A DNA stretch of 64,000 nucleotides, from contig JADJRC010000049.1 in assembly GCA_016712415.1 (NCBI GenBank), forward strand, positions 248,001 through 312,000, read 5' to 3'. Of this stretch, positions 17,975 through 27,040 are shown in pieces. This DNA comes from Lewinellaceae bacterium. Its GTDB lineage: Bacteria; Bacteroidota; Bacteroidia; Chitinophagales; Saprospiraceae. Position 1 is the first letter of the stretch. Each line of letters begins with the position of its first letter. Below the pieces are notes generated by a model that was given only the letters and a program-made list of their open reading frames with translations, was not told where the DNA came from and ran no database searches. The position numbers and the translations under genes are program-made.

Positions 17975-19555
17975 ATGAAGTCAAAATACTTTCAACTGGC
18001 GTCTAACCTTCGGTACGACGCTCCCGCCTCTCTTGTTGTTTTCCTGGTTGCGCTCCCGCTTTGCCTCGGTGTTGCGCTTGCTTCGGGTGTTCCGCTTTTT
18101 TCAGGCATTATCGCCGGCGTCGTGGGCGGCGTGGTGGTCGGTCTGATCAGCAAATCCCCCCTTAGTGTCAGCGGCCCGGCGGCAGGCCTAACGGTAATCG
18201 TGCTGAGTGCCGTTCAATCGCTCCCTTCCTTTGAGGTGTTTTTGCTCGCCGTAGTGCTGGCAGGGTGTATTCAGATAACGCTGGGAGCCCTGCGTGCGGG
18301 TATCATCGGCGACTTTGTACCCTCTGCTGTAATCAAGGGCATGCTTGCAGCCATCGGCCTCATCCTGATACTCAAGCAAATACCCCACGCGCTGGGATAC
18401 GACAGCGATTATGAAGGCGACCTTTCCTTTCAGCAGGCCGACGGGGAAAACACATTCTCGGCGCTTTGGCGGATGCTTGACCAGCAATTCACCCCGGGAG
18501 CGATACTTATTTCGGTTCTGTCGCTGGCCTTTCTCTTTTGGTGGGATGCCTCCTCCCTCCGGAAAAGGCCGTTGCTGCAATACGTGCCGGGCCCCCTGGT
18601 GGTCGTTTTATTCGGCATTATTGCCAATGAAATATTTCACATGGCAGCGCCGTCATTCGCTATCTACGCCGATCATATGGTATCCATCCCGGTTGCTGGG
18701 TCCATGAATGAGTTTTTGCAGCAGTTCAGTTTTCCCGATTTCAGCCATATCGGCAATAAGGAAGTATGGATTGTAGCCGCTACGCTTGGCGTGGTGGCCA
18801 GCCTGGAAACACTGCTCAGTATTGAGGCAATAGACAAACTTGACCCCTTTAAACGAAGAACCCCAACCAGCCGGGAATTGATGGCACAGGGCATTGGCAA
18901 TATCGCCTCGGGCATGATTGGCGGTATGCCTGTCACATCGGTTATTGTGCGCAGTTCGGCAAACGTCAGTTCCGGCGGACGCACGAAGACATCAACTATC
19001 CTGCACGGCACACTCCTGGCTGTTTGCGCAGTGGCCATACCTGGACTGTTGAATAAAATACCCCTGGCGGCACTCGCTGCTGTGCTAATTTCGGTAGGTT
19101 ACAAACTGACAAAGCCCCAGATATTTATCGACAAGTATGAAAAGGGCTGGGCGCATCTTATTCCGTTTGTCGTGACGATCGTGGCTATCCTGCTTACCGA
19201 CCTGCTGGTTGGAATCGGGGTGGGACTGTTTGTCGGCGGAGCCTTTATCATTTTCAATAATTACAAATCCGCCATCATGTACATCAAAGATGGCAATACC
19301 CACCTGATCCGGTTCAAAAAAGATATGTCCTTTATGCATAAATACGAACGCAAGCGTATTCTGGAAAAAGTGCCGGAGGGCGCCGATCTGGTGATTGACG
19401 TGAGCAAAACAGGATTTATCGATCTGGACAATGCCGAAATTATCAATGAATATATCCAGACCTCCCACTTCAGGGGCGTAAATGTAAGCGTCCGGCGATT
19501 GTCGGGGCAAGCTGTGCAAATCATTAAAACTGAGCAAAATGGAACGAACGGTTAA
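17975..19555 (+). CDS. SulP-family anion transporter, probable bicarbonate uptake
   Basis: Inner-membrane SLC26/SulP transporter of 526 residues. About 11-12 hydrophobic helices occupy residues 18-420, including the family signature stretch VSGPAAGLTVIV (about 66) and the GNIASGMIGGMPVTSVIVRSSANVSSG region (two parts, about 308-330). A short C-terminal STAS-like domain follows (about 440-526, VIDVSKTGFIDLDNAEII). The last 17 bases overlap the start of a beta-carbonic anhydrase gene. That coupling, known from several SulP-carbonic anhydrase pairs, favours bicarbonate as substrate, although sulfate cannot be excluded from sequence. Confidence 0.9.
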   Translation: MKSKYFQLASNLRYDAPASLVVFLVALPLCLGVALASGVPLFSGIIAGVVGGVVVGLISKSPLSVSGPAAGLTVIVLSAVQSLPSFEVFLLAVVLAGCIQITLGALRAGIIGDFVPSAVIKGMLAAIGLILILKQIPHALGYDSDYEGDLSFQQADGENTFSALWRMLDQQFTPGAILISVLSLAFLFWWDASSLRKRPLLQYVPGPLVVVLFGIIANEIFHMAAPSFAIYADHMVSIPVAGSMNEFLQQFSFPDFSHIGNKEVWIVAATLGVVASLETLLSIEAIDKLDPFKRRTPTSRELMAQGIGNIASGMIGGMPVTSVIVRSSANVSSGGRTKTSTILHGTLLAVCAVAIPGLLNKIPLAALAAVLISVGYKLTKPQIFIDKYEKGWAHLIPFVVTIVAILLTDLLVGIGVGLFVGGAFIIFNNYKSAIMYIKDGNTHLIRFKKDMSFMHKYERKRILEKVPEGADLVIDVSKTGFIDLDNAEIINEYIQTSHFRGVNVSVRRLSGQAVQIIKTEQNGTNG

Positions 19556-20183
19556 CCATCTTCTTCTCGAAAACAAAGCCTGGGCTAAAGAAAAAAAACT
19601 GGAAGACCCGCAGTTTTTTGACCGGCTGGTCAACATCCAGCGCCCTGAATTCCTGTGGATTGGCTGCTCCGACAGCCGGGTTCCACCCAATGAGATCACG
19701 CAAACCCAGCCGGGTGAAATATTTATCCACCGCAATGTGGCCAATCTGGTGGTCCATACCGACCTGAACCTGCTCAGCGTACTGCAATACGCCGTGGAAG
19801 TACTGGAGGTCAAACACGTCGTCGTGTGCGGCCATTACGGATGCGGTGGCGTAAAGGCTGCCATGACGCGACATTCGTTCGGGATTATCAACAAATGGCT
19901 GCGCAATATCAAGGATGTATACCGCCTGCATCAGGGCCAGATTGAAAGCCTGCCTACAGAAGACGAACGCCTCAACCGCCTCATTGAATTGAATATTGAG
20001 GAACAGGTGCAAAACCTGGCAGAAACCTCCATTGTACAAAAAGCATGGAAGAAACACGGCCGTCCGCACCTGCACGGCTGGGTGTACGACCTGCACGACG
20101 GTATTATCAAACCGCTCACATCACTGCCGCCGGGGGCGCCGCTTCACCACCCCATTTTCGAATACGACAACCTGGATGAATAA
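19539..20183 (+). CDS. Beta-class carbonic anhydrase
   Basis: Zinc enzyme interconverting CO2 and bicarbonate. The 214-residue protein shows the beta-class zinc ligands in CSDSRVPP (Cys and Asp, about residues 43-46) and HYGCGG (His and Cys, about 99-104), and the conserved HRNVANLV. Its ATG lies inside the SulP reading frame (17-base overlap), so the two are almost certainly translated together. The pair probably supports inorganic carbon supply or pH balance. It is followed by a hairpin at 20194-20253 shared with convergent malQ. Confidence 0.95.
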   Translation: MERTVNHLLLENKAWAKEKKLEDPQFFDRLVNIQRPEFLWIGCSDSRVPPNEITQTQPGEIFIHRNVANLVVHTDLNLLSVLQYAVEVLEVKHVVVCGHYGCGGVKAAMTRHSFGIINKWLRNIKDVYRLHQGQIESLPTEDERLNRLIELNIEEQVQNLAETSIVQKAWKKHGRPHLHGWVYDLHDGIIKPLTSLPPGAPLHHPIFEYDNLDE

Positions 20184-20193
20184 CAGGAACGAC

Positions 20194-20253
20194 AAAAGAT
20201 GATCGCAGGAAAGGCCTCAATCAGTCCCTGCCGCTTCCCGCGATCATCTTTTT
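20194..20253. terminator. Bidirectional hairpin between carbonic anhydrase gene and malQ
   Basis: A 13-base arm at 20194-20206 (intergenic) is perfectly complementary to 20240-20252, which lies inside the last malQ codons. The plus strand continues with T at 20253, giving a T-run of five, and the minus strand also reads into T residues. It can serve both convergent genes. Confidence 0.6.
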
Positions 20254-22905
20254 CAACGCGGCGTTGAATTCCCCGGATTTCATCAGGTCTTCCAACATAA
20301 TATGAACGCGATAGCGCCAATAGTGCTTCGGGTTCGCCGGAATGTTAATGCGCTCGTCGTGCGGGTTTTCGCGGCGTAACTTTTCGTCCACGCCGAGCAG
20401 GTCCTGCAACTGGAAAATGCTCCACATGGCAGGCGATTGAAAGTGCTGTTCGAGTATGGCGTGGTTGAGCCAAGGCTCGCAGAAATACGGCGCAGCACCT
20501 TCCAGTCCGAGTATTTCCCGGAAAAACCGTTGCGAAAGTTCGCGGTCTTCCTCCCACCAGCCCCGAATCGTACTCATATCATGGGTAGAGGGCGTCACTA
20601 CCGACATATAAGGCGCATCCCTGGGGTGGAAGAAGGTGGCGCCCGCCGCTTTGGGCATGCGTTGTATCTCAAGGCTCAGGATGCCCAGTTCTTTCATCAC
20701 ATCCGGCACACAATGCGGCACCATTCCGAGGTCTTCGCCGCAAATGAGCATTTGGGTGGCCCGCTTGAGGGCCGGCAGTTTTTCCATGGCTTCCCGCTGC
20801 CAGAAATCATCCTGCCGGCGGTAAAAATAATCGACATACAGCGCTTTGAGCGGCCCCTTTACTTCTTCGGGCAGGTATTGGAACGATGTTGTTTTTTCCA
20901 TGCCGAAGCGGAAATGCAGTGCGCTATCTTCCTCTGTGCCGCCTTCCAGCAGGATAACGTTGGAAATCAGCCGGTACAGCCCGTCGCGCAGCCTGATATG
21001 TTGCGCTGTGCCGGGCTGGCCTTCAAAGTATAGTTCCACCAGCCGTTGTGTAGCAAATTCGGGACGCAGGTCGAAGCGGTCGTCTTTGCGCGGCAGCAGG
21101 CAATTTTCTCCCACCCAGTTGATATCGGCGCCGAAAATATCGTGCAACACCTGCTCCGTGATATAAGGGCGGCAGAGCCGGTCCCGGTTGAACCCCACCC
21201 CGCTTTCCAGAAGCTCCGCTTCCGTAACCGGAATGGCCGGCACAAAATGCCCGAGTATGCCTTCCACGGCATCCATGGGAATGCTCCAGATGCGGAAAAA
21301 ACCGAGAATATGATCGATTCGAAAAGCGTCGAAATACAGGCTCATCTGGTGAAAACGCTGCCGCCACCAGGCAAATCCGTCGGCCTGCATCTGCGCCCAG
21401 TTGTATGTGGGGAATCCCCAGTTTTGTCCGTTCACCGCAAAATCGTCGGGCGGGGCGCCGGCCTGCATATTCATGTTGTACAGTTCGGGCGCTACCCATG
21501 CATCACAACTGTGGCGGTAGATGCCGATCGGGATGTCGCCTTTTACAGCGATACCATGTTGGTGTGCATAATCGGTAGCCGCCTTCAACTGCAGGTGCAG
21601 GCGCCACTGCACAAAAAGATGGATGGCTACCTCGTCGTAGTTTTTTGATGCCGGCGATAACATTTTTTCCACCTCTGCCGGTCGGCAGACCTGCTGCGAC
21701 GGCCATTTACTGAAGTCGGCCGTGCCGTTTTTGTCGCGCAGGCTGCAAAAAACGGCGTAAGGTTCAAGCCAGTGGCGGTTTTCGGAAAAATAGGTCTGGT
21801 AGGCCTTGTCGCCGGTCCATTCGTCTTTCTGCAACGCGTACAGTTGGCGGATGACCTCCCATTTTAACTTCATAACGGCCTCGTAGTCAACCGCTTCAAG
21901 CGCATTCAAGGTCTTGTGTGTTTTCTGATACGGCTTCAGCAGCGCCGCGTGTTTTTTGCCGGCCAACTGCTCCATATTCAGGTAAATCGGATGCAGGGCA
22001 AAAGCCGAAACAGCCGAATACGGGTAAGAATCGACCCAGGTATGGGTGGCCGTGGTATCGTTGACAGGCAACAGCTGAATGATCTTGAGCCCGACCGACT
22101 TTGCCCAGTCCACCAGCAACCGGATGTCGCTGAATTCGCCCACCCCCCAGCTCTTTTTGCTGCGCAGGCTGAAAACAGGAATGGCCACGCCGGCCCCGCG
22201 CCAGGTATTGGCAGGGAACCGCGCGAAACCGTCGTTCAGGATGGTCAATACCGGTCCCCCAGTGCCTGTGGCGGCGGCGTACAGGGTTCTGTTGGAGCCT
22301 TCCTCAAAACCCATAAACTGGTTTGTCCGCGTGTTCCAGACGCCGTATTTGTAGCCCAGGGGAAAGTTTTCGCCGGAAAGATCGAGTTGCAAAAACCACC
22401 CTTCTTCGTCACGCCGGAGCAACAGGGGCGCCTTGGTATCCCAGTTGCGCAGGGCAATGCCGTGTCCAACCATGCACAGCACTTCCTCCTGCTGAAGCAA
22501 GGGCGCTTTTGCCCTGAAATAGTGGGTAAATCCCATTTTTGCTTTTTCTTCTATTGCCTCCGCAACGGGCTCCAGTACCCGAAACGCCTGCGTTTCGAAG
22601 GCGTTTTCCACAGCGCCGGGTGCATTCCAGTAATCAAATACCCGCAAATCATTTTTCCCGGAATAGTCGAGACGACGGCGCCCCCAGTCCTCTTTTATCT
22701 CACCCGACTGTTCCCGTATTTCAAAACGGTAGAACAGTACCCTGGGTGCATGGTCAATATCCACGCTGCATTGCCATAATTCGTCGTTAAGGTAGGTCAT
22801 CGGATATTCTGCAACCTGTTCAGCGCCGTCCTGACCGGCTTCGATGATCACAAACAGGTCTTGCCCGAAACGGGTGGAATAACGGAGGTGGAAATGGACG
22901 CTCAT
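20221..22905 (-). CDS. malQ: 4-alpha-glucanotransferase with N-terminal starch-binding domains
   Basis: GH77 amylomaltase, DPE2-like in architecture, transferring alpha-1,4-glucan segments in glycogen or maltodextrin metabolism. The N-terminal 240 residues hold two CBM20-type modules (first about 1-100, with WQCSVDID and YRFEIRE; second about 120-220). The GH77 core follows with FDAFRIDHILGF (nucleophile Asp), ICGEDLGMVP (acid/base Glu) and TPSTHDMSTIRGW (third carboxylate and His). Total length of 894 residues suits the CBM20-CBM20-GH77 type. It is convergent with the carbonic anhydrase gene. Confidence 0.94.
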   Translation of the reverse strand: MSVHFHLRYSTRFGQDLFVIIEAGQDGAEQVAEYPMTYLNDELWQCSVDIDHAPRVLFYRFEIREQSGEIKEDWGRRRLDYSGKNDLRVFDYWNAPGAVENAFETQAFRVLEPVAEAIEEKAKMGFTHYFRAKAPLLQQEEVLCMVGHGIALRNWDTKAPLLLRRDEEGWFLQLDLSGENFPLGYKYGVWNTRTNQFMGFEEGSNRTLYAAATGTGGPVLTILNDGFARFPANTWRGAGVAIPVFSLRSKKSWGVGEFSDIRLLVDWAKSVGLKIIQLLPVNDTTATHTWVDSYPYSAVSAFALHPIYLNMEQLAGKKHAALLKPYQKTHKTLNALEAVDYEAVMKLKWEVIRQLYALQKDEWTGDKAYQTYFSENRHWLEPYAVFCSLRDKNGTADFSKWPSQQVCRPAEVEKMLSPASKNYDEVAIHLFVQWRLHLQLKAATDYAHQHGIAVKGDIPIGIYRHSCDAWVAPELYNMNMQAGAPPDDFAVNGQNWGFPTYNWAQMQADGFAWWRQRFHQMSLYFDAFRIDHILGFFRIWSIPMDAVEGILGHFVPAIPVTEAELLESGVGFNRDRLCRPYITEQVLHDIFGADINWVGENCLLPRKDDRFDLRPEFATQRLVELYFEGQPGTAQHIRLRDGLYRLISNVILLEGGTEEDSALHFRFGMEKTTSFQYLPEEVKGPLKALYVDYFYRRQDDFWQREAMEKLPALKRATQMLICGEDLGMVPHCVPDVMKELGILSLEIQRMPKAAGATFFHPRDAPYMSVVTPSTHDMSTIRGWWEEDRELSQRFFREILGLEGAAPYFCEPWLNHAILEQHFQSPAMWSIFQLQDLLGVDEKLRRENPHDERINIPANPKHYWRYRVHIMLEDLMKSGEFNAALKKMIAGSGRD

Positions 22906-23020
22906 CGAGGGAAAAATCAGAAAATGGTCAAATAGTTATCAATGGAGGCGAAAAGTACGGGGATTCGGGGGTTCCACAGCAGGAAAGCATATCTTACGAT
23001 TTTTCCATAAGCCGCTTATC

Positions 23021-23644
23021 ATGGTCAATGCAACAGGCGAAGATATTTCGTACAACATATTCAACATCCGCTTTGAAGTAGAAAACGGCGGATATGCCAC
23101 TATTTGGTTCAATCTCGACGGTCCGGCTTTCGAAACGCCGGAGGCCATGGAAAACATGTTCGTCGATTTTGATTCGTTCCTGGAATACCTCAAACGGCAG
23201 GAACCGGAACTCATCGAAGCACTGGGAAATGACACCAAACGCCATGAAACGCTCCTGGAACGCCTCGAACTCTCGGACCTGGACTGGAATGAGCACCTCA
23301 GGCGATACCTTGAAATGCACGTCGATCTGAAGGCTGCGGAAAAAGAAAGACTGGAATGGCTGCACAGCAGAAAGGCACGCCTACAGGACCCGGATACCCG
23401 GACGGCGGAAGCCGACTGGCTTGCCCTGTCGGCGCAGGCAGAGCCTTCCAAGCACCCCAGTTGGGACGACGTTGCCCACGCCATTATCACAAGTCTCAAC
23501 GAAACAACCGTCAGCCTTTATCCTGAAGTCCTCGATTTCAGTCCCGAAAACAACGCGCGCCTGCGGGAAATTTTCGAATCGCACGGCGAACGCCTGGCCA
23601 ACCAGTTGTACGCGCTTACCAGGCTTGTACGGGAGGAGCAATAG
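23021..23644 (+). CDS. Hypothetical soluble protein
   Basis: I do not recognise this 207-residue acidic protein. It has no signal peptide or membrane helix. The first 50 residues are strand-rich (IFNIRFEVENGGYATIWF), followed by long amphipathic helices heavy in Glu, Leu and Arg, some of which could form a coiled coil (about 60-125). Codon use matches the neighbours and the gene is bounded by a divergent malQ and a strong terminator, which supports a real single-gene transcript. Confidence 0.7.
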   Translation: MVNATGEDISYNIFNIRFEVENGGYATIWFNLDGPAFETPEAMENMFVDFDSFLEYLKRQEPELIEALGNDTKRHETLLERLELSDLDWNEHLRRYLEMHVDLKAAEKERLEWLHSRKARLQDPDTRTAEADWLALSAQAEPSKHPSWDDVAHAIITSLNETTVSLYPEVLDFSPENNARLREIFESHGERLANQLYALTRLVREEQ

Positions 23645-23672
23645 GCCTATGCGGCACAGGTTGCTGCAATCG

Positions 23673-23710
23673 AAAAGAGTCATTGCCGGACGTCCGGCAA
23701 TGACTCTTTT
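23673..23710. terminator. Perfect 38-base palindrome, bidirectional terminator
   Basis: The two 19-base halves are exact reverse complements, flanked by A4 on the left and T4-plus on the right for both strands. It lies in the gap between two convergent genes, 29 bases after the stop of the plus-strand gene and 20 bases before the stop of the minus-strand gene. Confidence 0.8.
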
Positions 23711-23730
23711 TAATATTGGAGAACCGTACC

Positions 23731-24423
23731 TTAATTCTTGACAATCGGAATGACCTGGAAGGTTTTGCCGTTTTGAGCCGCCAGTACAACAGCGTAGCTG
23801 CCTGCAGGCTGGTCCTTGAGCATATAAACATTGCCCGGTTGCGCCGCCGCATCCAGCACCAGACGCCCGTCGGTGTTAAACACCCGGACGCGGGCAACGT
23901 CTTCCGAATTGGTCAGGGTGAAAGACTCCACCACAGGATTCGGGAAAAGCTGTACATCGGCAGCCGGCAGATCATGCGTGCCCGTGAGGCTGGCATCCAG
24001 GAAGTAATAGGCAAACTGCGGGTTGTCCGGAAAAGCCAGGTCGGTGAACTTCAGTTGTACCACAGCATTGGCAGCCTGGGCGGTGAAGTTCCGCAAGTGA
24101 ACGATCATGGGAACGGTTGCACCCGCATCCAGAACGAACGTTTTGGTGCTGGTCGCTCCGCCCCAGCAGGCATTGGCATCGCAGACCTGGGTGTAAAGAT
24201 CGCTAATAGGCATACCAACGGGGTTCAGAACGAGCTCGGTGCGCTCCCATTTGATATCCCGGGCACTATTGATCAGGTTTACAATATCAATGTGTGTCTC
24301 AATATCGTCGATATTGATCGGGCCCGCAACCCAGGCGGTGTCGGCGGACAAGCTGAACGTTTGCGCTTGAACAGTTAAAACGGCAGAAAGCACAAACAGA
24401 AGAGTAAAAATCAAGTTTTTCAT
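23731..24423 (-). CDS. T9SS-sorted secreted protein, small
   Basis: A 230-residue exported protein. The start is set at ATG 24423, where a signal peptide begins (MKNLIFTLLFVLSAVLTVQAQ); the open frame upstream is not coding. Residues about 22-145 look like a single Ig-like beta-sandwich containing a Cys pair (CDANACW). The last 80 residues (VQLFPNPVVESFTL to FQVIPIVKN) are a type A T9SS sorting domain. Function of the N-terminal module is unknown. It is divergent from a T9SS thioredoxin-fold protein, and a TACCTTTG box lies 42 bases upstream. Confidence 0.82.
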   Translation of the reverse strand: MKNLIFTLLFVLSAVLTVQAQTFSLSADTAWVAGPINIDDIETHIDIVNLINSARDIKWERTELVLNPVGMPISDLYTQVCDANACWGGATSTKTFVLDAGATVPMIVHLRNFTAQAANAVVQLKFTDLAFPDNPQFAYYFLDASLTGTHDLPAADVQLFPNPVVESFTLTNSEDVARVRVFNTDGRLVLDAAAQPGNVYMLKDQPAGSYAVVLAAQNGKTFQVIPIVKN

Positions 24424-24464
24424 AAGCAAAATGTCACTGATTAGCAGGTTTCGCAAAATATAAG

Positions 24465-24472
24465 CAAAGGTA
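24465..24472 (-). promoter_or_regulatory. -7 box for the small T9SS gene
   Basis: Minus-strand TACCTTTG, an exact TAnnTTTG match, about 42 bases upstream of the ATG at 24423. A TTGG occurs upstream but closer than the usual spacing. Confidence 0.5.
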
Positions 24473-24534
24473 AGCCTATTCACCCAATCCGGCTGTCTAT
24501 TTTGTTCGGTCTTTAAAAATTTAAGCACCTGGAT

Positions 24535-26082
24535 ATTTTTAGCAAAACATACCTGAAAGCGTTTGCAGCATGTTATCTCCTGCTGTTTCACCCTGCACGT
24601 TTGCCGGCCCAATTGCCGCAGGGTGCTGCTGCGCCTGATTTCAACGCCCAGGATATCAACGGGCAAGGCTGGCATTTGTACGACCTGCTCAATGAAGGGA
24701 AGGTGGTACTGCTTGAAGTGAGCGCTACCTGGTGCCAACCCTGCTGGGCATATCACAACGGCCATGCCCTGCAAAATTATTACACGGCACATGGCCCGGA
24801 CGGCGACGACAAGGCACGGGTCTTCTTTATCGAAGGCGACCCCCAAACCAATCCGGAGTGCCTGCTGGGGCCATCCGGTTGCAATGGTTTCACTTTCGGC
24901 AACTGGCTGAACGGCACCACCTATCCGTACCTCGACAACGCAGCCTTGTCCGACAGTTTTGACGTGACATACTACCCCACAATCTACATGATCTGCCCCA
25001 ACAGAAAGGTATACCAGGTGGGACAACTGAGCGCAGAAAAACTCTGGGAAAGGTCGCTGGGATGCCCCGTGGCATCCGGAACGAACAACGCCGGTATTTT
25101 TAATGTTGACCTGGGCACCGAACTATACGAAATATGCGATACCCTGTCTGTCAAGCCTGCCTTTTCCATCATCAATCTCGGCGCTAATGCCCTGACATCG
25201 GCATCCGTCAGCCTTACCTGGAACGACGACCTGCAGCAGTCCCTTTACTGGACGGGAAATTTGCCCTTGTACGGCGAGGCGTTCATCACATTCGATTCGC
25301 TGCAGCTCAGTGGAGCGGGTATTCTAAAAACAACCATTTCCTCCATCAACGGCGGGCAGGGCGACGATGATTACTCCAACAATGTACACAACAATAGTTT
25401 TTCCCAGGCCGCAGCGTTCAACTCTCAAAAGATCATCCTGAAAATAAAAACTGACAACTTCGGCGCTGAAACTTACTGGCAACTGCTCGATGAATGGGGC
25501 GGTGTTTTGTACCACGGTGGCAACGAAAATGTAGGGCCCAACGGCGGCGGCACCTTCGGTGAGGTCGACCCCGGCCCCGGAACCTATGCCAGCAATGCCC
25601 TGATCAACAAAACACTGGAGTTGCCGGGGTACGGCTGCTACTCCATCCGTTTCGTGGATGCCTATGGCGATGGAATTTGTTGCAACTACGGCAACGGCTA
25701 TTACAGGTTATACGGATACAATAACCCGGCTGTGCCTATCCTCACCGGTGGCGAATTTGAAGCGATTGATCACCGCGGATTTATCCTCAGCGATCCAAGC
25801 GCAGAAACGACGCCTGTGGAGCAGGTCGCTGATTTCAGGGTATTTCCCAATCCGGCCGGCAATGTACTGACCGCTGCATACAGTCTCCAGACTTCTGCCC
25901 CTGTAACCATACAAATTGTCAACACGCTCGGTCAGGTCGTCTATACAGTCGAAACGGAACAGGTGTCGGCAGGCGACCATGAAATGGCGCTTCCACTCAG
26001 CGATTTACCGGGCGGCATCTATTTTATCCGCCTTGAAGCCGGTCTGCGTGTATTCTCCCGCACGTTTTTGAAAGAAAATTGA
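24535..26082 (+). CDS. Secreted thioredoxin-fold protein with T9SS sorting domain; start uncertain
   Basis: An exported TlpA-like redox protein. Mature sequence begins LPQGAAAPDFNAQDINGQ, a typical TlpA/AhpC opening, with the active site WCQPCW (CxxC) about 50 residues later and a cis-Pro at TYYPTIY. Long Ig-like or beta-sandwich modules follow, and the C-terminal 80 residues (VFPNPAGNVLTAAY to SRTFLKEN) form a T9SS sorting domain. A signal peptide (KAFAACYLLLFHPARLPAQ) is encoded before the first usual start codon (TTG 24601). The frame is open only from 24517 and contains no ATG, GTG or TTG before 24601; ATT 24535 or CTG 24529 would be needed, or a base has been lost in sequencing. Confidence 0.78.
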   Translation: MFSKTYLKAFAACYLLLFHPARLPAQLPQGAAAPDFNAQDINGQGWHLYDLLNEGKVVLLEVSATWCQPCWAYHNGHALQNYYTAHGPDGDDKARVFFIEGDPQTNPECLLGPSGCNGFTFGNWLNGTTYPYLDNAALSDSFDVTYYPTIYMICPNRKVYQVGQLSAEKLWERSLGCPVASGTNNAGIFNVDLGTELYEICDTLSVKPAFSIINLGANALTSASVSLTWNDDLQQSLYWTGNLPLYGEAFITFDSLQLSGAGILKTTISSINGGQGDDDYSNNVHNNSFSQAAAFNSQKIILKIKTDNFGAETYWQLLDEWGGVLYHGGNENVGPNGGGTFGEVDPGPGTYASNALINKTLELPGYGCYSIRFVDAYGDGICCNYGNGYYRLYGYNNPAVPILTGGEFEAIDHRGFILSDPSAETTPVEQVADFRVFPNPAGNVLTAAYSLQTSAPVTIQIVNTLGQVVYTVETEQVSAGDHEMALPLSDLPGGIYFIRLEAGLRVFSRTFLKEN

Positions 26083-26085
26083 GGG

Positions 26086-26841
26086 CTAATTATTGAGCCA
26101 TGCCTTGAAATCCCGCGTGTTTTCCGCACTTACAAAAACATCGCGCCTGGCCTGCGGCTTCAATTCAACCTTGACGCGGCTTTTCGACAGTACCGTGATC
26201 TTGCTGATCGCATCAAAGTGTGCAATAAAACTCCGGTTAAGCCGGAAAAAATGCGCCGGATCGAGCATCTCCTCCAGGTCAGTGAGCTTGTATTCCACCA
26301 GATACCGGCTGTCGTCGTGTTTGACGAGATAAACGAACCGGTCTTCCCCTTCAAAATAGGCTACATCTTCCGTACGGATGCTCAGGATTTTGTCGCGCCG
26401 ACTCACGAGAAAGCGTTGCTGGTAGTTGCGGCGCGGCTCCTGTTGGAGCGACTCCAGCAAGCGGGTAACGTCGACCGCGGCGGCTTTGGGTCTGGTGTTC
26501 CGGTATTTTTCCAGGCTCTGCACGAGTTCCTCCCTGTTGACGGGTTTCAGCAGGTAATCGATACTGTTTACCTTGAAGGCGCGCAGGGCATACTGGTCGT
26601 ACGCCGTGGTGAATATGACGGGTGTAAGTACCTCAATCTGCTCGAATATCCTGAAACTCAGGTCGTCGGCCAGCTGAATGTCCAGAAAAATCAGGTCGGT
26701 ATCGTTGGCCTTGAGCCAGGCTACGGTACTGCGCACCGAGTCCATCTTGGCCTGTATCTCGATACGCGGATCGATATCGAGCAATATCTTTTCCAGGTTG
26801 TCCCGGGCATGTTTTTCATCTTCAACAATTATGACGCGCAT
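26086..26841 (-). CDS. LytTR-family response regulator
   Basis: A 251-residue DNA-binding regulator. The ATG at 26841 begins MRVIIVEDEKHARDN, the start of a receiver domain; the open frame upstream is not coding. The phospho-acceptor Asp is in LIFLDIQL (about residue 54) and the switch Lys in LLKPVNREE (about 104). The C-terminal half is a LytTR domain (DKILSIRTEDVAYFEG through FFRLNRSFIAHFDAI). It lies 199 bases downstream of a receiver-LytS-type kinase gene on the same strand, and the two probably form a signalling pair. The target promoter is unknown. Confidence 0.9.
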   Translation of the reverse strand: MRVIIVEDEKHARDNLEKILLDIDPRIEIQAKMDSVRSTVAWLKANDTDLIFLDIQLADDLSFRIFEQIEVLTPVIFTTAYDQYALRAFKVNSIDYLLKPVNREELVQSLEKYRNTRPKAAAVDVTRLLESLQQEPRRNYQQRFLVSRRDKILSIRTEDVAYFEGEDRFVYLVKHDDSRYLVEYKLTDLEEMLDPAHFFRLNRSFIAHFDAISKITVLSKSRVKVELKPQARRDVFVSAENTRDFKAWLNN

Positions 26842-27040
26842 GGTATTTATGACGTGAATCTTGAATGCTGCCGGTATGGTTTTAAGAATACCGGAATTTT
26901 CCGAATTTAGGAATGTACAGAATTCCAGCGTATTGATAATCAATGTGTTGTTGGGACTTGTTTTCGCAAACCAGTTTACTTTGAGTATAGTCGGGAACCG
27001 GGGTTTGTTTATCAACAGACTTTTGATAAAATGCAGCCCC

